Shown here in pieces: positions 41,540 to 49,825 of a stretch of 64,000 nt of DNA. Both the position numbers and the translations under genes were made by a program. Source of the stretch: Actinomadura alba (GTDB lineage: Bacteria > Actinomycetota > Actinomycetes > Streptosporangiales > Streptosporangiaceae); assembly GCF_014323705.1 (NCBI RefSeq), contig NZ_JABVEC010000001.1, forward strand, positions 248,001 to 312,000, written 5' to 3'. The notes beneath the pieces were generated by a model. It did not search any database. It was not told the DNA's origin and saw nothing but the letters and a program-made list of their open reading frames with translations. The first letter of the stretch is position 1, and each line of letters opens with the position of its first letter.

Positions 41540-44356
41540 ATGGCACTCATCAAGGAACCCGACCTCGGCACCCCCGGCCGACCGGGCGAACCCACCGTTA
41601 CAGTGCAGGTCGACGGCATGTCCGTCGCCGTGCCCGAGGGCACCTCCGTCATGCGGGCCGCCGCGCTGACCGGCATCGACATCCCCAAGCTCTGCGCCAC
41701 CGACACCCTCGAGGCCTTCGGCTCGTGCCGGCTGTGCCTGGTGGAGATCGACGGCCGCAAGGGCACCCCGGCGTCGTGCACCACGCCCGTCACCGAGGGA
41801 ATGCGGGTCAGCACGCAGACCCCCAAGCTGGAGAAGCTTCGCCAGGGCGTGATGGAGCTGTACATCTCCGACCACCCGCTCGACTGCCTGACCTGCTCGG
41901 CGAACGGCGACTGTGAGCTGCAGGACATGTCGGGCACCGTCGGGCTGCGCGAGGTGCGCTACGGCTACGAGGGTGAGAATCACCTGGACGCGCCGAAGGA
42001 CACGAGCAACCCCTACTTCGACTTCGACGCGTCGAAGTGCATCGTGTGCTCCCGCTGCGTACGGGCCTGCGACGAGGTCCAGGGCACGTTCGCGCTGACC
42101 ATCGAGGGCCGGGGCTTCGAGTCCAAGGTCTCCCCCGGTGCCGGTGGGTCGTTCATGGAGTCCGACTGTGTCTCCTGCGGCGCGTGCGTCCAGGCCTGCC
42201 CGACCGCCACGCTCCAGGAGCGCTCGGTGGTCGATCTCGGCATGCCGAGCCGCAGCGTGATCACCACGTGCGCCTACTGTGGCGTCGGTTGCTCGTTCAA
42301 GGCCGAGCTGCGCGGTGACCAGGTCGTCCGGATGGTCCCGTACAAGGACGGCGGAGCCAACGAGGGCCACTCCTGCGTCAAGGGCCGGTTCGCTTTCGGT
42401 TACGCGACGCACCCCGACCGGGTGCTGAGGCCGAAGGTCCGCGAGCGGATCACCGACCCGTGGCGCGAGGTGGAGTGGGACGAGGCCATCGGATTCGTCG
42501 GCACGCGGCTGCGCGACATCCAGGCGCGGCACGGCACCGGCTCCATCGGCGCCATCACCTCCTCGCGGTGCACCAACGAAGAGGTGTACGTCGTCCAGAA
42601 GATGGTCCGCGCCGTCTTCGGCAACAACAACGTCGACACCTGCGCCCGCGTGTGCCACTCACCGACGGGCTACGGGCTGAAGCAGACCTTCGGTACCTCG
42701 GCCGGCACCCAGGACTTCAAGTCCGTCGCCAAGGCCGATGTCATCGTGCTCATCGGGGCCAACCCGACCGACGGCCACCCGGTGTTCGCCTCCCGGATGA
42801 AGCGGCGGCTGCGCGAGGGCGCGCAGCTCATCGTCATCGACCCGCGGCGGATCGACCTGGTGCGCTCGCCGCACATCGAGGCCGCCCACCACCTGCAGCT
42901 CGCACCGGGCACCAACGTCGCCATCGTCAACGCGCTGGCGCACGTGGTGGTGACCGAGGGACTCGCCGACCTGGATTTCGCCGCCGAGCGCTGCGAGGGC
43001 TTCGACGAGTGGGCCGAGTTCATCGCCCGCCCGGAGAACAGTCCAGAGGCCGTCGAGCCGATCAGCGGGGTGCCCGCCGCCGAGCTGCGCGCCGCGGCCC
43101 GGCTGTACGCGTCCGCGCCCAACGGGGCCATCTACTACGGCCTGGGCGTCACCGAGCACAGCCAGGGCTCGACCATGGTCATGGGCATGGCCAACCTGGC
43201 CATGGCGACCGGCAACATCGGCCGGGAGGGCGTGGGCGTCAACCCACTGCGCGGCCAGAACAACGTGCAGGGCTCCTGCGACATGGGGTCGTTCCCGCAC
43301 GAGCTGCCCGGCTACCGGCACGTGTCCGACGACGCGGTGCGCACCGTGTTCGAGAACCTGTGGGGCAGCCCCATCCTCGACGAGCCGGGCCTGCGGATCC
43401 CGAACATGTTCGACGCCGCGATCGACGGCTCCTTCCGCGCCCTGTACGTGCAGGGCGAGGACATCGCCCAGTCGGACCCGAACACCAAGCACGTCACCGC
43501 GGCGCTCGAGGCCATGGAGCTGGTCGTGGTGCAGGACCTGTTCGAGAACGAGACCGCCAAGTACGCGCACGTCCTGCTGCCCGGCACCTCGTTCCTGGAG
43601 AAGGACGGCACGTTCACCAACGCCGAGCGCCGCATCAACCGGGTGCGGCCGGTGATGGCGCCGAAGACCGGCAAGCACGAGTGGCAGATCGTGTGCGAGG
43701 TCGCCCAGGCCATGGGTTACGACATGCACTATGACCATTCGCGCGAGATCATGGACGAGATCGCCGCCACGACGCCCACGTTCGCGGGCGTGTCGTTCGA
43801 CAAGCTGGACAAGCTCGGCAGCGTGCAGTGGCCCTGCAACGAGTCCGCGCCCGAAGGCACGCCGATCATGCACGTCGGCCAGTTCGTCCGTGGCAGGGGC
43901 CACTTCGTGCAGACCGCCTTCGTGCCGACCGAGGAGCGCAGCACCCGGCGGTTCCCGCTCATCCTCACGACCGGGCGGATCCTGTCGCAGTACAACGTCG
44001 GCGCGCAGACCAGGCGCACCGCCAACGTCGTCTGGCATCCCGAGGACCTGCTCGAGATCCACCCGCACGACGCGGAGGTGCGCGGGATCAGCGACGGCGA
44101 CACGGTGAGCCTGGCCAGCCGGGTGGGCGAGACCACGCTGCGGGCGCGCATCGTCGACCGCATGCCGGTGGGGGTGGTCTACACGACCTTCCATCACCCG
44201 GTGACCGGCGCCAACGTGGTGACCACCGAGAACTCCGACTGGGCCACCAACTGTCCCGAGTACAAGGTGACGGCCGTCCAGGTCGGGCTCAAGCAGTCGG
44301 CCTCGGGACGCTCGGCCGAGGCGACGGCTCGCGACCTGCAGACCCTGAGCGACTGA
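41540..44356 (+). CDS. fdsA: NAD-dependent molybdenum formate dehydrogenase alpha subunit
   Basis: 938 residues. The N-terminal ferredoxin region (~15-235) has ligands in GSCRLCLVEIDG, HPLDCLTCSANGDC and two CxxCxxC sets (CIVCSRC, CVSCGAC). The catalytic bis-MGD domain follows: the [4Fe-4S] site CAYCGVGC, then RVCHSPTGYGLKQTFG, where the Cys-His pair binds Mo and acts on formate. VLLPGTSFLEKDGTFTNAERR and the C-terminal beta-barrel are normal. It oxidises formate to CO2 and can run in reverse. Full length, no damage. fdsD follows after 7 bases; an fdsC chaperone gene is not in the window. Confidence 0.95.
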   Translation: MALIKEPDLGTPGRPGEPTVTVQVDGMSVAVPEGTSVMRAAALTGIDIPKLCATDTLEAFGSCRLCLVEIDGRKGTPASCTTPVTEGMRVSTQTPKLEKLRQGVMELYISDHPLDCLTCSANGDCELQDMSGTVGLREVRYGYEGENHLDAPKDTSNPYFDFDASKCIVCSRCVRACDEVQGTFALTIEGRGFESKVSPGAGGSFMESDCVSCGACVQACPTATLQERSVVDLGMPSRSVITTCAYCGVGCSFKAELRGDQVVRMVPYKDGGANEGHSCVKGRFAFGYATHPDRVLRPKVRERITDPWREVEWDEAIGFVGTRLRDIQARHGTGSIGAITSSRCTNEEVYVVQKMVRAVFGNNNVDTCARVCHSPTGYGLKQTFGTSAGTQDFKSVAKADVIVLIGANPTDGHPVFASRMKRRLREGAQLIVIDPRRIDLVRSPHIEAAHHLQLAPGTNVAIVNALAHVVVTEGLADLDFAAERCEGFDEWAEFIARPENSPEAVEPISGVPAAELRAAARLYASAPNGAIYYGLGVTEHSQGSTMVMGMANLAMATGNIGREGVGVNPLRGQNNVQGSCDMGSFPHELPGYRHVSDDAVRTVFENLWGSPILDEPGLRIPNMFDAAIDGSFRALYVQGEDIAQSDPNTKHVTAALEAMELVVVQDLFENETAKYAHVLLPGTSFLEKDGTFTNAERRINRVRPVMAPKTGKHEWQIVCEVAQAMGYDMHYDHSREIMDEIAATTPTFAGVSFDKLDKLGSVQWPCNESAPEGTPIMHVGQFVRGRGHFVQTAFVPTEERSTRRFPLILTTGRILSQYNVGAQTRRTANVVWHPEDLLEIHPHDAEVRGISDGDTVSLASRVGETTLRARIVDRMPVGVVYTTFHHPVTGANVVTTENSDWATNCPEYKVTAVQVGLKQSASGRSAEATARDLQTLSD

Positions 44357-44363
44357 GGTGTCG

Positions 44364-44570
44364 ATGACCACGAACCCCCAGGTCCGGCTGGTGACCGAGA
44401 TCGCGGCGCAGTTCCGCCACCGTCCGCAGGACGAGGCGGCCGCCGAGATCGCCGCGCACATCCGCAGTTTCTGGGACCCGCGGATGCGCTCGCAGCTTCT
44501 CGCGCACGTGGAAGCCGGGTCGGTCACCGACCCACTGGTGCTCGCGGTGGTGAGGCTCCTGCCGCGCTAG
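44364..44570 (+). CDS. fdsD: Formate dehydrogenase delta subunit
   Basis: A 68-residue FdsD-family protein: RLVTEIAAQFRHRPQDEAAAEIAAHIRSFWDPRMRSQLL (in parts: EIAAHIRSFWDPRMR is the family hallmark), ending LVLAVVRLLPR. It is a small subunit needed for full activity or assembly of NAD-dependent Mo-FDHs. The ATG at 44364 has GAGG 5 bases upstream; the GTG at 44358 is in frame but badly spaced. It is the last gene of the operon, followed by a 780-base gene-free stretch of repeats. Confidence 0.9.
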   Translation: MTTNPQVRLVTEIAAQFRHRPQDEAAAEIAAHIRSFWDPRMRSQLLAHVEAGSVTDPLVLAVVRLLPR

Positions 44571-44662
44571 CGCGCGATCGGTGTGGACGCCCAGGCGGCC
44601 GGCGGCGGGCGAGCCCCGCAGCCGGCCGCCTCGCTTCCGCAGTGCCCGTCCCGCCCATCACC

Positions 44663-45240
44663 CGTGATCATGCAGTTGAGCACGCCCCCGGGAACTCCTC
44701 CCCGCGTCGACGCGTCGCACGGCAGCCACACCAACGCCCCTGGCCGAGCAGGACGCGGGCACGAGCAACTGCATGATCACGCGGCCCGCGGGCGCGCACA
44801 AGTGCATGATCACGCGGAGCCCGGGCCGGAACGCACCCCCGATCGGGTCCCTCCTCACGCGTGATCATGCAGTTGAGCACCCCCGATCGCCCCCCCTCGT
44901 AACCGTGATCATGCAGTTGAGCACGCACTCGGGCGCCGCGCGCCGCATCGGAGCCCACACGAGAACCACGCATGACCAGCCGGTGGACGAGCACCGACAA
45001 CACACGACCAATGCCCGCGCAAATGCATGATCACAGCGGGGAGAAGGGCGCCCCTGGGTCGGAACGCACCCGCACGGCCCCCCTCCTCACCCGTGATCAT
45101 GCAGTTAAGCGCGCCGCCGGGAGCTGCTCACTGCATTGGGGTGTTGCGTCGCAGGCGCACACGGATACCACGCGGCAGTCAGGCACGAGTAACTACATGA
45201 TCATGCAGCGAGTGGGCGCGCGCATAAATGCATGATCACG
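44663..45240. repeat. Cluster of nine CATGATCACG-type repeats
   Basis: Copies of AACTGCATGATCACG or its complement CGTGATCATGCAGTT lie at about 44663(-), 44763(+), 44798(+), 44858(-), 44903(-), 45019(+), 45092(-), 45190(+) and 45226(+). Facing +/- pairs (44798/44858 and 45019/45092) enclose similar 50-60-base cores sharing CGGAACGCACC and CCCTCCTCAC, and their arms pair perfectly over 10-12 bases. No gene is supported between 44571 and 45373. Confidence 0.8.
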
Positions 45241-45273
45241 GCGAAGGAGGCTTGGCATGGCGAAGTGATCTCG

Positions 45274-45291
45274 ACCAAGCAATTGCTTGGT
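45274..45291. promoter_or_regulatory. KstR2-type operator, copy 8 (perfect palindrome)
   Basis: ACCAAGC-AATT-GCTTGGT, a perfect 18-bp palindrome, 82 bases upstream of the chosen ADH start. Both overlapping 14-bp registers match AnCAAGnnCTTGnT with a single mismatch each. Confidence 0.85.
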
Positions 45292-45373
45292 GCTAGCGTG
45301 ACGGAACGCCGATGGCGAGGCCGGCGCGGCACATCCCTGGACGCACACGCGAGTGAGAGACGGAGCTCGGCCC

Positions 45374-46510
45374 ATGACCACAATGCGGGCGGCGGTGCTA
45401 CGGGAGTTCGGCGCACCCATGGAGATCACCGAGGTGGAGATCGAGGATCCCCGCGGCGGGGAGGTGCTGGTCAAGATCGCCGCATCCGGCGTCTGCGGTT
45501 CCGACCTCAAGGCACTCGACGGCAAGAGCCCCGTCGTGCGCGAACCGCCCTTCATCCTGGGCCACGAGAGCGCGGGCGTCGTCGCGGCGACCGGCCCCGG
45601 CGTCACCTCCGTCAAGGCCGGCGACCATGTGATCATCGCGATGAACGGGCCCTGCGGCGGCTGCCGCAACTGCGCGCGCGGACGCGTGCACCTGTGCAGC
45701 GGCCGGGCACGGCTCAGCGCCATCATGGGCCTGATGGGCGACGGGACGACCCGGCTGAGCCTGCGGGGCACCCCCGTCCGACCCATGATCGGGATCGGCT
45801 CGTTCGCGGAGTACGCCGTCGTGGGTCAGGCCAGCTGCGTCAAGGTCGGCCGGCACGCGCCGCTCGACCTGCTCGCGCTGACCGCCTGCGGCGTCGTCAC
45901 CGGCGTCGGCGCCGTGCTCAACACCGCCCGGGTGGAGCCCGGCTCCAGCGTGCTGGTGGTCGGCTGCGGCGGCGTCGGCCTCAACGTGATCCAGGGGGCG
46001 GTGCTGGCCGGCGCGACGACCATCATCGCCGCCGACGTGGTCGAGGCCAAGCTCGAACCGGCACGGGCGTTCGGGGCCACCCACACGATCCTCGCGGGCG
46101 ACCTGGCCGCGCAGGTGGGCGAGATCGTACGAGGCGGGACCGACTACGCCTTCGACGTCACCGGCAACGGCGACGTGCTCACCCGGGCCTTCAACTCGAC
46201 GCAACCTGGCGGCACCACGGTCATGGTCGGCAGCCCGCCCTCCGCGCAGACGATCGCGGTGTCACCGCAGACCCTCTTCGGCTCCCGGCGGCTGATGGGC
46301 ACGCAGGGAGGCGACGCCGTACCGGCACGCGACCTGCCACTACTCGTCGACCTCTACGGCAGGGGGCGCTTGAACCTGGAGGGCCTGGTCAGCGAACGCG
46401 TACCGCTGGAGGACATCAACGAGGCGGTCGAGCACGTTCGCTCCGGCGCCGTCGCCCGGTCGGTCATCGTCTTCGACGCGGACGCCGAGCGGCCACCGGC
46501 CCGGCCCTAG
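45374..46510 (+). CDS. Zinc-dependent alcohol dehydrogenase (MDR)
   Basis: A 378-residue MDR enzyme. The catalytic zinc site is seen in GVCGSDLK and LGHESAG; the structural-zinc loop is CGGCRNCARGRVHLC. The Rossmann motif is VLVVGCGGVGLNVIQGA (~200), followed by AADVVEAKLEPAR; the Asp suggests NAD(H). The C-terminal part VPLEDINEAVEHVRSG is normal. GGAG lies 8 bases before the ATG at 45374. It is monocistronic under the perfect operator copy 8. It probably oxidises an alcohol intermediate of the regulon's substrate; the compound is unknown. Confidence 0.88.
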   Translation: MTTMRAAVLREFGAPMEITEVEIEDPRGGEVLVKIAASGVCGSDLKALDGKSPVVREPPFILGHESAGVVAATGPGVTSVKAGDHVIIAMNGPCGGCRNCARGRVHLCSGRARLSAIMGLMGDGTTRLSLRGTPVRPMIGIGSFAEYAVVGQASCVKVGRHAPLDLLALTACGVVTGVGAVLNTARVEPGSSVLVVGCGGVGLNVIQGAVLAGATTIIAADVVEAKLEPARAFGATHTILAGDLAAQVGEIVRGGTDYAFDVTGNGDVLTRAFNSTQPGGTTVMVGSPPSAQTIAVSPQTLFGSRRLMGTQGGDAVPARDLPLLVDLYGRGRLNLEGLVSERVPLEDINEAVEHVRSGAVARSVIVFDADAERPPARP

Positions 46511-46643
46511 CGAGGCGGCGCGGGGGCACTGGGCCTTGGCGGGCTGCCCAGGTGCGGTGGTGACGGTAGATTCCTGATCGTCGCCCCCCCGGGCCGAGCC
46601 GTCCACCACATCCGCCCCCGCACCTCACCAGAGGAAGCCCCCC

Positions 46644-47321
46644 ATGTCACAGCCGATCGACGACGAACGCTCGCCTTCCGCCCAGCCGGAGGGAGGAGGG
46701 CCCGCCGCCGAGGAGCGGCCCCCGCCGCACGGATCGCTCTACGGGCAACCTGAGGGCACCCCGCCGCCCGGCTACGGGCAGCCGCCTCATGCCGGGGCGT
46801 ACGCGCAGCCACCCCATGCCGGGGCGTACGCGCAGCCGCCCCATGCACCGTCGTACGGGCAACCGGGACCCGGCGGGCAGGGACCCGGCGGCCCGCAAGG
46901 ACCGTACGACGGGCAGTGGGGCTACGGACCGCCTGGAAACCCCGGGGGACCCCGCACCCAGGTGGTCGGCGACGACACCACGTGGGCGCTGTTCTCCTAC
47001 ATAGGAATGATCATCGTCGGGTTCATCGCGCCCCTGGTCATCTATTTCGTGAAGCGGAACCAGTCGGCGTTCATCCGGCACCATGCCGCCCAGGCGCTCA
47101 ATTACACGATCACCGTGATCCTGCACATGCTCATCGCGGTGGCGATCGTGCTTCCCATAGCCATCCTGGCGAACGACCCGGTGTGGCTCCTGCTCCTCAT
47201 ACCGGTGTTCCTGGCCCACACGATCGCGCAGTACGTCTTCATCATCCTCGGAACCATCAGATCGGCCCGGGGCGAGATGTACACCTTCCCGGCCTGGACC
47301 TGCTGGCGGATGATCCGTTAG
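46644..47321 (+). CDS. DUF4870 membrane protein with Pro/Tyr/Gln-rich N-terminus
   Basis: 225 residues. Residues 1-110 are disordered and Pro/Gly/Gln/Tyr-rich, with two or three repeats of the nonamer PPHAGAYAQ. Residues ~115-225 form the DUF4870 membrane domain with three or four helices (FSYIGMIIVGFIAPLVIYFV, ILHMLIAVAIVLPIAIL, WLLLLIPVFLAHTIAQYVFIIL) and the conserved VKRNQSAFIRHHAAQALNY loop. Such proteins are common in actinobacteria, and their function is not established. The ATG at 46644 follows AGAGGAAGC. It is 133 bases after ADH and is probably transcribed separately. Confidence 0.85.
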   Translation: MSQPIDDERSPSAQPEGGGPAAEERPPPHGSLYGQPEGTPPPGYGQPPHAGAYAQPPHAGAYAQPPHAPSYGQPGPGGQGPGGPQGPYDGQWGYGPPGNPGGPRTQVVGDDTTWALFSYIGMIIVGFIAPLVIYFVKRNQSAFIRHHAAQALNYTITVILHMLIAVAIVLPIAILANDPVWLLLLIPVFLAHTIAQYVFIILGTIRSARGEMYTFPAWTCWRMIR

Positions 47322-47339
47322 GCCTCCCCGGCGCCGCGG

Positions 47340-47942
47340 CTACTGCTCCGGGCGCCTGCCGGGCATCGTCGCCGTGTCCAGGACGATCCCGAACGGCTCC
47401 GGCAGATCGAGCTTGTCGCCGATGGGCACGGCGACCGAGCGCAGGTAGCCGCGCGCGCTCGGCCCGGCGAACAGCGTGATCATCGACTCCCGTGGGTCGA
47501 CGATGAGGTAGAGCGGAATCTCGCTCTGCGCATATCCCGCCCGCTTCACCTCGTAGTCGTCGCGCCGACTGGACGGAGAGACCACCTCGACGGCGAGAAG
47601 GACGTTCTTGGCGTCAAGGAGCCACTCACGGTGGGTCGACTCATCCGCCGGGCATATGAACAGATCAGGTTGGAAGCGCTCTGACGTCGCGTGCAGATCG
47701 ACCGTGCCGTGCGGCAACCGGTCCCAGCCATGCTGGTCGCAGACCTCACGGAGAGCGTCACCCAGCCACATCACGATCAGCGTGTGCAGTTTGATCGGCG
47801 AAGGGCTCACGACGATGCGCCCTTCGAGCAGCTCGACCCGATGACCTGGCAGGTCCAGCGATTCGTAGAGTTCCTCGATCGTCGGACCGCCGGTGTCGTC
47901 AGCCACGGTGTGCTCCACCTCCAGGACCGTCGCGAGGGCCAT
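47340..47942 (-). CDS. Uma2-family putative endonuclease
   Basis: A 200-residue protein of the Uma2 (DUF820) family, PD-(D/E)XK-like: YESLDLPGHRVELLEGRIVVSPSPIKLHT, then ERFQPDLFICPADES and LAVEVVSPSSRRDDYEVKRAGYAQSEIPLYLIVDP, the conserved D-ExV-K-type catalytic set. Uma2 proteins are abundant in actinobacteria and cyanobacteria, with unclear biological role. It is convergent with the DUF4870 gene, with 18 bases between the stops. It is unrelated in regulation to the neighbouring LLM gene as far as can be seen. Confidence 0.87.
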   Translation of the reverse strand: MALATVLEVEHTVADDTGGPTIEELYESLDLPGHRVELLEGRIVVSPSPIKLHTLIVMWLGDALREVCDQHGWDRLPHGTVDLHATSERFQPDLFICPADESTHREWLLDAKNVLLAVEVVSPSSRRDDYEVKRAGYAQSEIPLYLIVDPRESMITLFAGPSARGYLRSVAVPIGDKLDLPEPFGIVLDTATMPGRRPEQ

Positions 47943-48070
47943 GGCTCCATCATCCCCTGTTCTCTCCCGTCGTGCGGATCCTCTGCGTCGATTACGGAGA
48001 GTACTGTATATGTCACACAGAGGAACGGGAATCCGGCATTCGGCCGACGATCACGACGGCCCGCGCTCGG

Positions 48071-48898
48071 CTAAGTTAGATAACTCTCGGCGTAGGCGTC
48101 GAGGACGGGCAGGACCTCGTCCCGGTCACCGGCCGGGACCCGCAGCACGACCTGTTCGATGCCGAGCGAGGCATAGTGGTCGAGCTTGCGCGCCGTCGGC
48201 ACGGTACCGAACGGGATCACCGGGACCGGAGCGCGGCCCGCGGCCTCGCATGCCTCCCGCAGCCGGGGCAGCGCCTGCCGCACTCCGGCGCCCCCGATGG
48301 GCAGCCATCCGTCTCCGTACTCGGCGATGTGCGCGAACAGCGTCGGCCCGGCGGCGCCGCCGATCAGGACCGGCACCCGTCCGATCGGCTTGGGCCAGGA
48401 CCAGCTCGGCTCGAAGCGGGCGAACTCCCCCTCGAAGGACGCCTCGTCGCGGGTCCACAGCTCGCGCATCGCGAGGACGTGCTCTCGTACGACCGCGCGC
48501 CGCCGCCGCCACGGCACGCCATGGTCGGCGGCCTCCTCGACGTTCCAGCCGTAACCGATGCCCAGCGCGAACCGGCCACCGGACATCCGGTCGAGCGTCG
48601 CGATGGCCTTGGCGGTGACGATCGGCTCCCGCTGCGCGAGCAGGCAGATCCCGGTGCCGAGGGTGATGCGCCCGGTCACGACGGCCGCGCCGGCGAGCGC
48701 GACGAGGGGGTCGAGCGTGCGCGCGTACGCCTCGGGGAGCGTCTCCTCCCCCGTCGGCGGCGGCGTGAGGCGGGCGGTGGGGATGTGCGTGTGCTCGGGC
48801 AGGTACAGCGAGCCGAAGCCGCGGGCCTCCGCCTCGCGCGCGAGCAGATGCGGCGGCATCGCCCGGTCGGTCGCGAACATGGTGATCCCCAGCCGCAT
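48071..48898 (-). CDS. LLM-class F420-dependent oxidoreductase
   Basis: A 275-residue LLM barrel: MRLGITMFATDRAMPPHLLAREAE, GFGSLYLPEHTHIPT, GRITLGTGICLLAQREP, GGRFALGIGYGWNVEEA and VPVLIGGAAGPTLFAHIAEYGDGWLPIGG. This is the TIGR03619 F420-dependent pattern found in mycobacteria. The ATG at 48898 lies 39 bases from operator copy 9 (48938-48955). It is a single-gene leftward unit divergent from the hydrolase operon; the two operators 12 bases apart probably serve one promoter each. The substrate is unknown. Confidence 0.86.
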   Translation of the reverse strand: MRLGITMFATDRAMPPHLLAREAEARGFGSLYLPEHTHIPTARLTPPPTGEETLPEAYARTLDPLVALAGAAVVTGRITLGTGICLLAQREPIVTAKAIATLDRMSGGRFALGIGYGWNVEEAADHGVPWRRRRAVVREHVLAMRELWTRDEASFEGEFARFEPSWSWPKPIGRVPVLIGGAAGPTLFAHIAEYGDGWLPIGGAGVRQALPRLREACEAAGRAPVPVIPFGTVPTARKLDHYASLGIEQVVLRVPAGDRDEVLPVLDAYAESYLT

Positions 48899-48937
48899 GG
48901 GCCGGCTCCCGTCCTCGGTCGGCGATCGAGGTGATCG

Positions 48938-48955
48938 ACCAAGCGATTGCTCGGT
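48938..48955. promoter_or_regulatory. KstR2-type operator, copy 9
   Basis: ACCAAGC-GATT-GCTCGGT. ACCAAGCGATTGCT is one mismatch from the 14-bp KstR2 motif. It is nearest the leftward LLM gene (start 48898). Confidence 0.78.
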
Positions 48956-48967
48956 AGAGCCATTCTG

Positions 48968-48985
48968 CTGTAGCGTGCGCTTGTT
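48968..48985. promoter_or_regulatory. KstR2-type operator, copy 10
   Basis: CTGTAGC-GTGC-GCTTGTT, 21 bases before the hydrolase start at 49007. It is the weakest copy. Its centre is 30 bases from that of copy 9, nearly three helical turns, so both may be filled on one face. Confidence 0.6.
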
Positions 48986-49006
48986 CGGTATGGAGAGAGG
49001 GGCCGT

Positions 49007-49810
49007 ATGCCGTTCGCCGACCTGGGAGACGTCCGGCTCTTCTACACCGACGACAATGCCGAGGCGGCGGGCCCGCCCGTACTTCTCGTGCACGGCTTCG
49101 GCGCCGACTCGGGCGACTGGGACCCGCACATCGCCGACCTCGCGACGGACCAGCGGGTGATCGCCCCCGATCTGCGCGGCCACGGCCACTCCTCGGCGCC
49201 CGCCTCCGGATACCGCCCGCGCGACTTCGCCGGCGACCTGGTCCGGCTGCTGGACCGGCTCGGCATCGAGCGTGTCAGCGCCTTCGGCCACTCCATGGGA
49301 GCGGTGGTGGTCAGCGCGCTGGCGGTCGAGCACCCGCACCGGGTGTCCGCGCTGGTGTGCGTGGATCCGGGGTACGGCCAGCCGCCCGAGATCGCGGCGG
49401 CCTTCCCGGCCATGATCGAGGGATTGCGGACGGACGCGCACGCGACGGCGCTCGCCAACGATGCGTGGTGCTACACGCCGGCGACGCCGCCGTACGTCCG
49501 TACCTCGCACGCCCGCAAGATCCTGGCGACGCCCCCGCACGCGCTCGCCGAGTCGTTCGCGGGCATGTTCTCGGGCGCCGACCAGTTCTGCCTGCGTCCC
49601 GCCGCGGACCACTACCTGGCCCGGCGTGAGTGCCCCGTGCTGTCCTGCTGGTCCGCCGCCCGGTCCGCGTCCGCGACCTGGGAGGCGGGTCTATTCAAGC
49701 ATCCCGCGTCCACCACCCTGAGCTGGCCCGGGGCCGGCCACCGGCTGCACGAAGAACGACCGGCGGAGTTCCTGCTCGTCGCCAAGGACTGGCTCACGTC
49801 GCTCGGCTAG
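49007..49810 (+). CDS. Alpha/beta-fold hydrolase
   Basis: A 267-residue hydrolase: VLLVHGFGADSGDWDPH (oxyanion region), nucleophile elbow FGHSMGAVVV (Ser ~100) and catalytic His in GAGHRLHEERPAEFL. The acid residue is probably the Asp/Glu region near CPVLSCWSA, which is less clear. The layout fits MhpC/HsaD-type C-C hydrolases or simple esterases. It is first in a three-gene operon with two LLM enzymes under operator copy 10. Hydrolysing a lactone or ester made by an LLM Baeyer-Villiger-type oxygenation is an attractive, untested role. Confidence 0.87.
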   Translation: MPFADLGDVRLFYTDDNAEAAGPPVLLVHGFGADSGDWDPHIADLATDQRVIAPDLRGHGHSSAPASGYRPRDFAGDLVRLLDRLGIERVSAFGHSMGAVVVSALAVEHPHRVSALVCVDPGYGQPPEIAAAFPAMIEGLRTDAHATALANDAWCYTPATPPYVRTSHARKILATPPHALAESFAGMFSGADQFCLRPAADHYLARRECPVLSCWSAARSASATWEAGLFKHPASTTLSWPGAGHRLHEERPAEFLLVAKDWLTSLG

Positions 49811-49825
49811 AAGGAGAAGCTGGCA

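Noticed and set aside
44571..45373. Small genes in the repeat cluster
   Set aside because: Frames of 60-110 codons exist on both strands, but they consist of translated repeats and have no ribosome sites or recognisable sequence.
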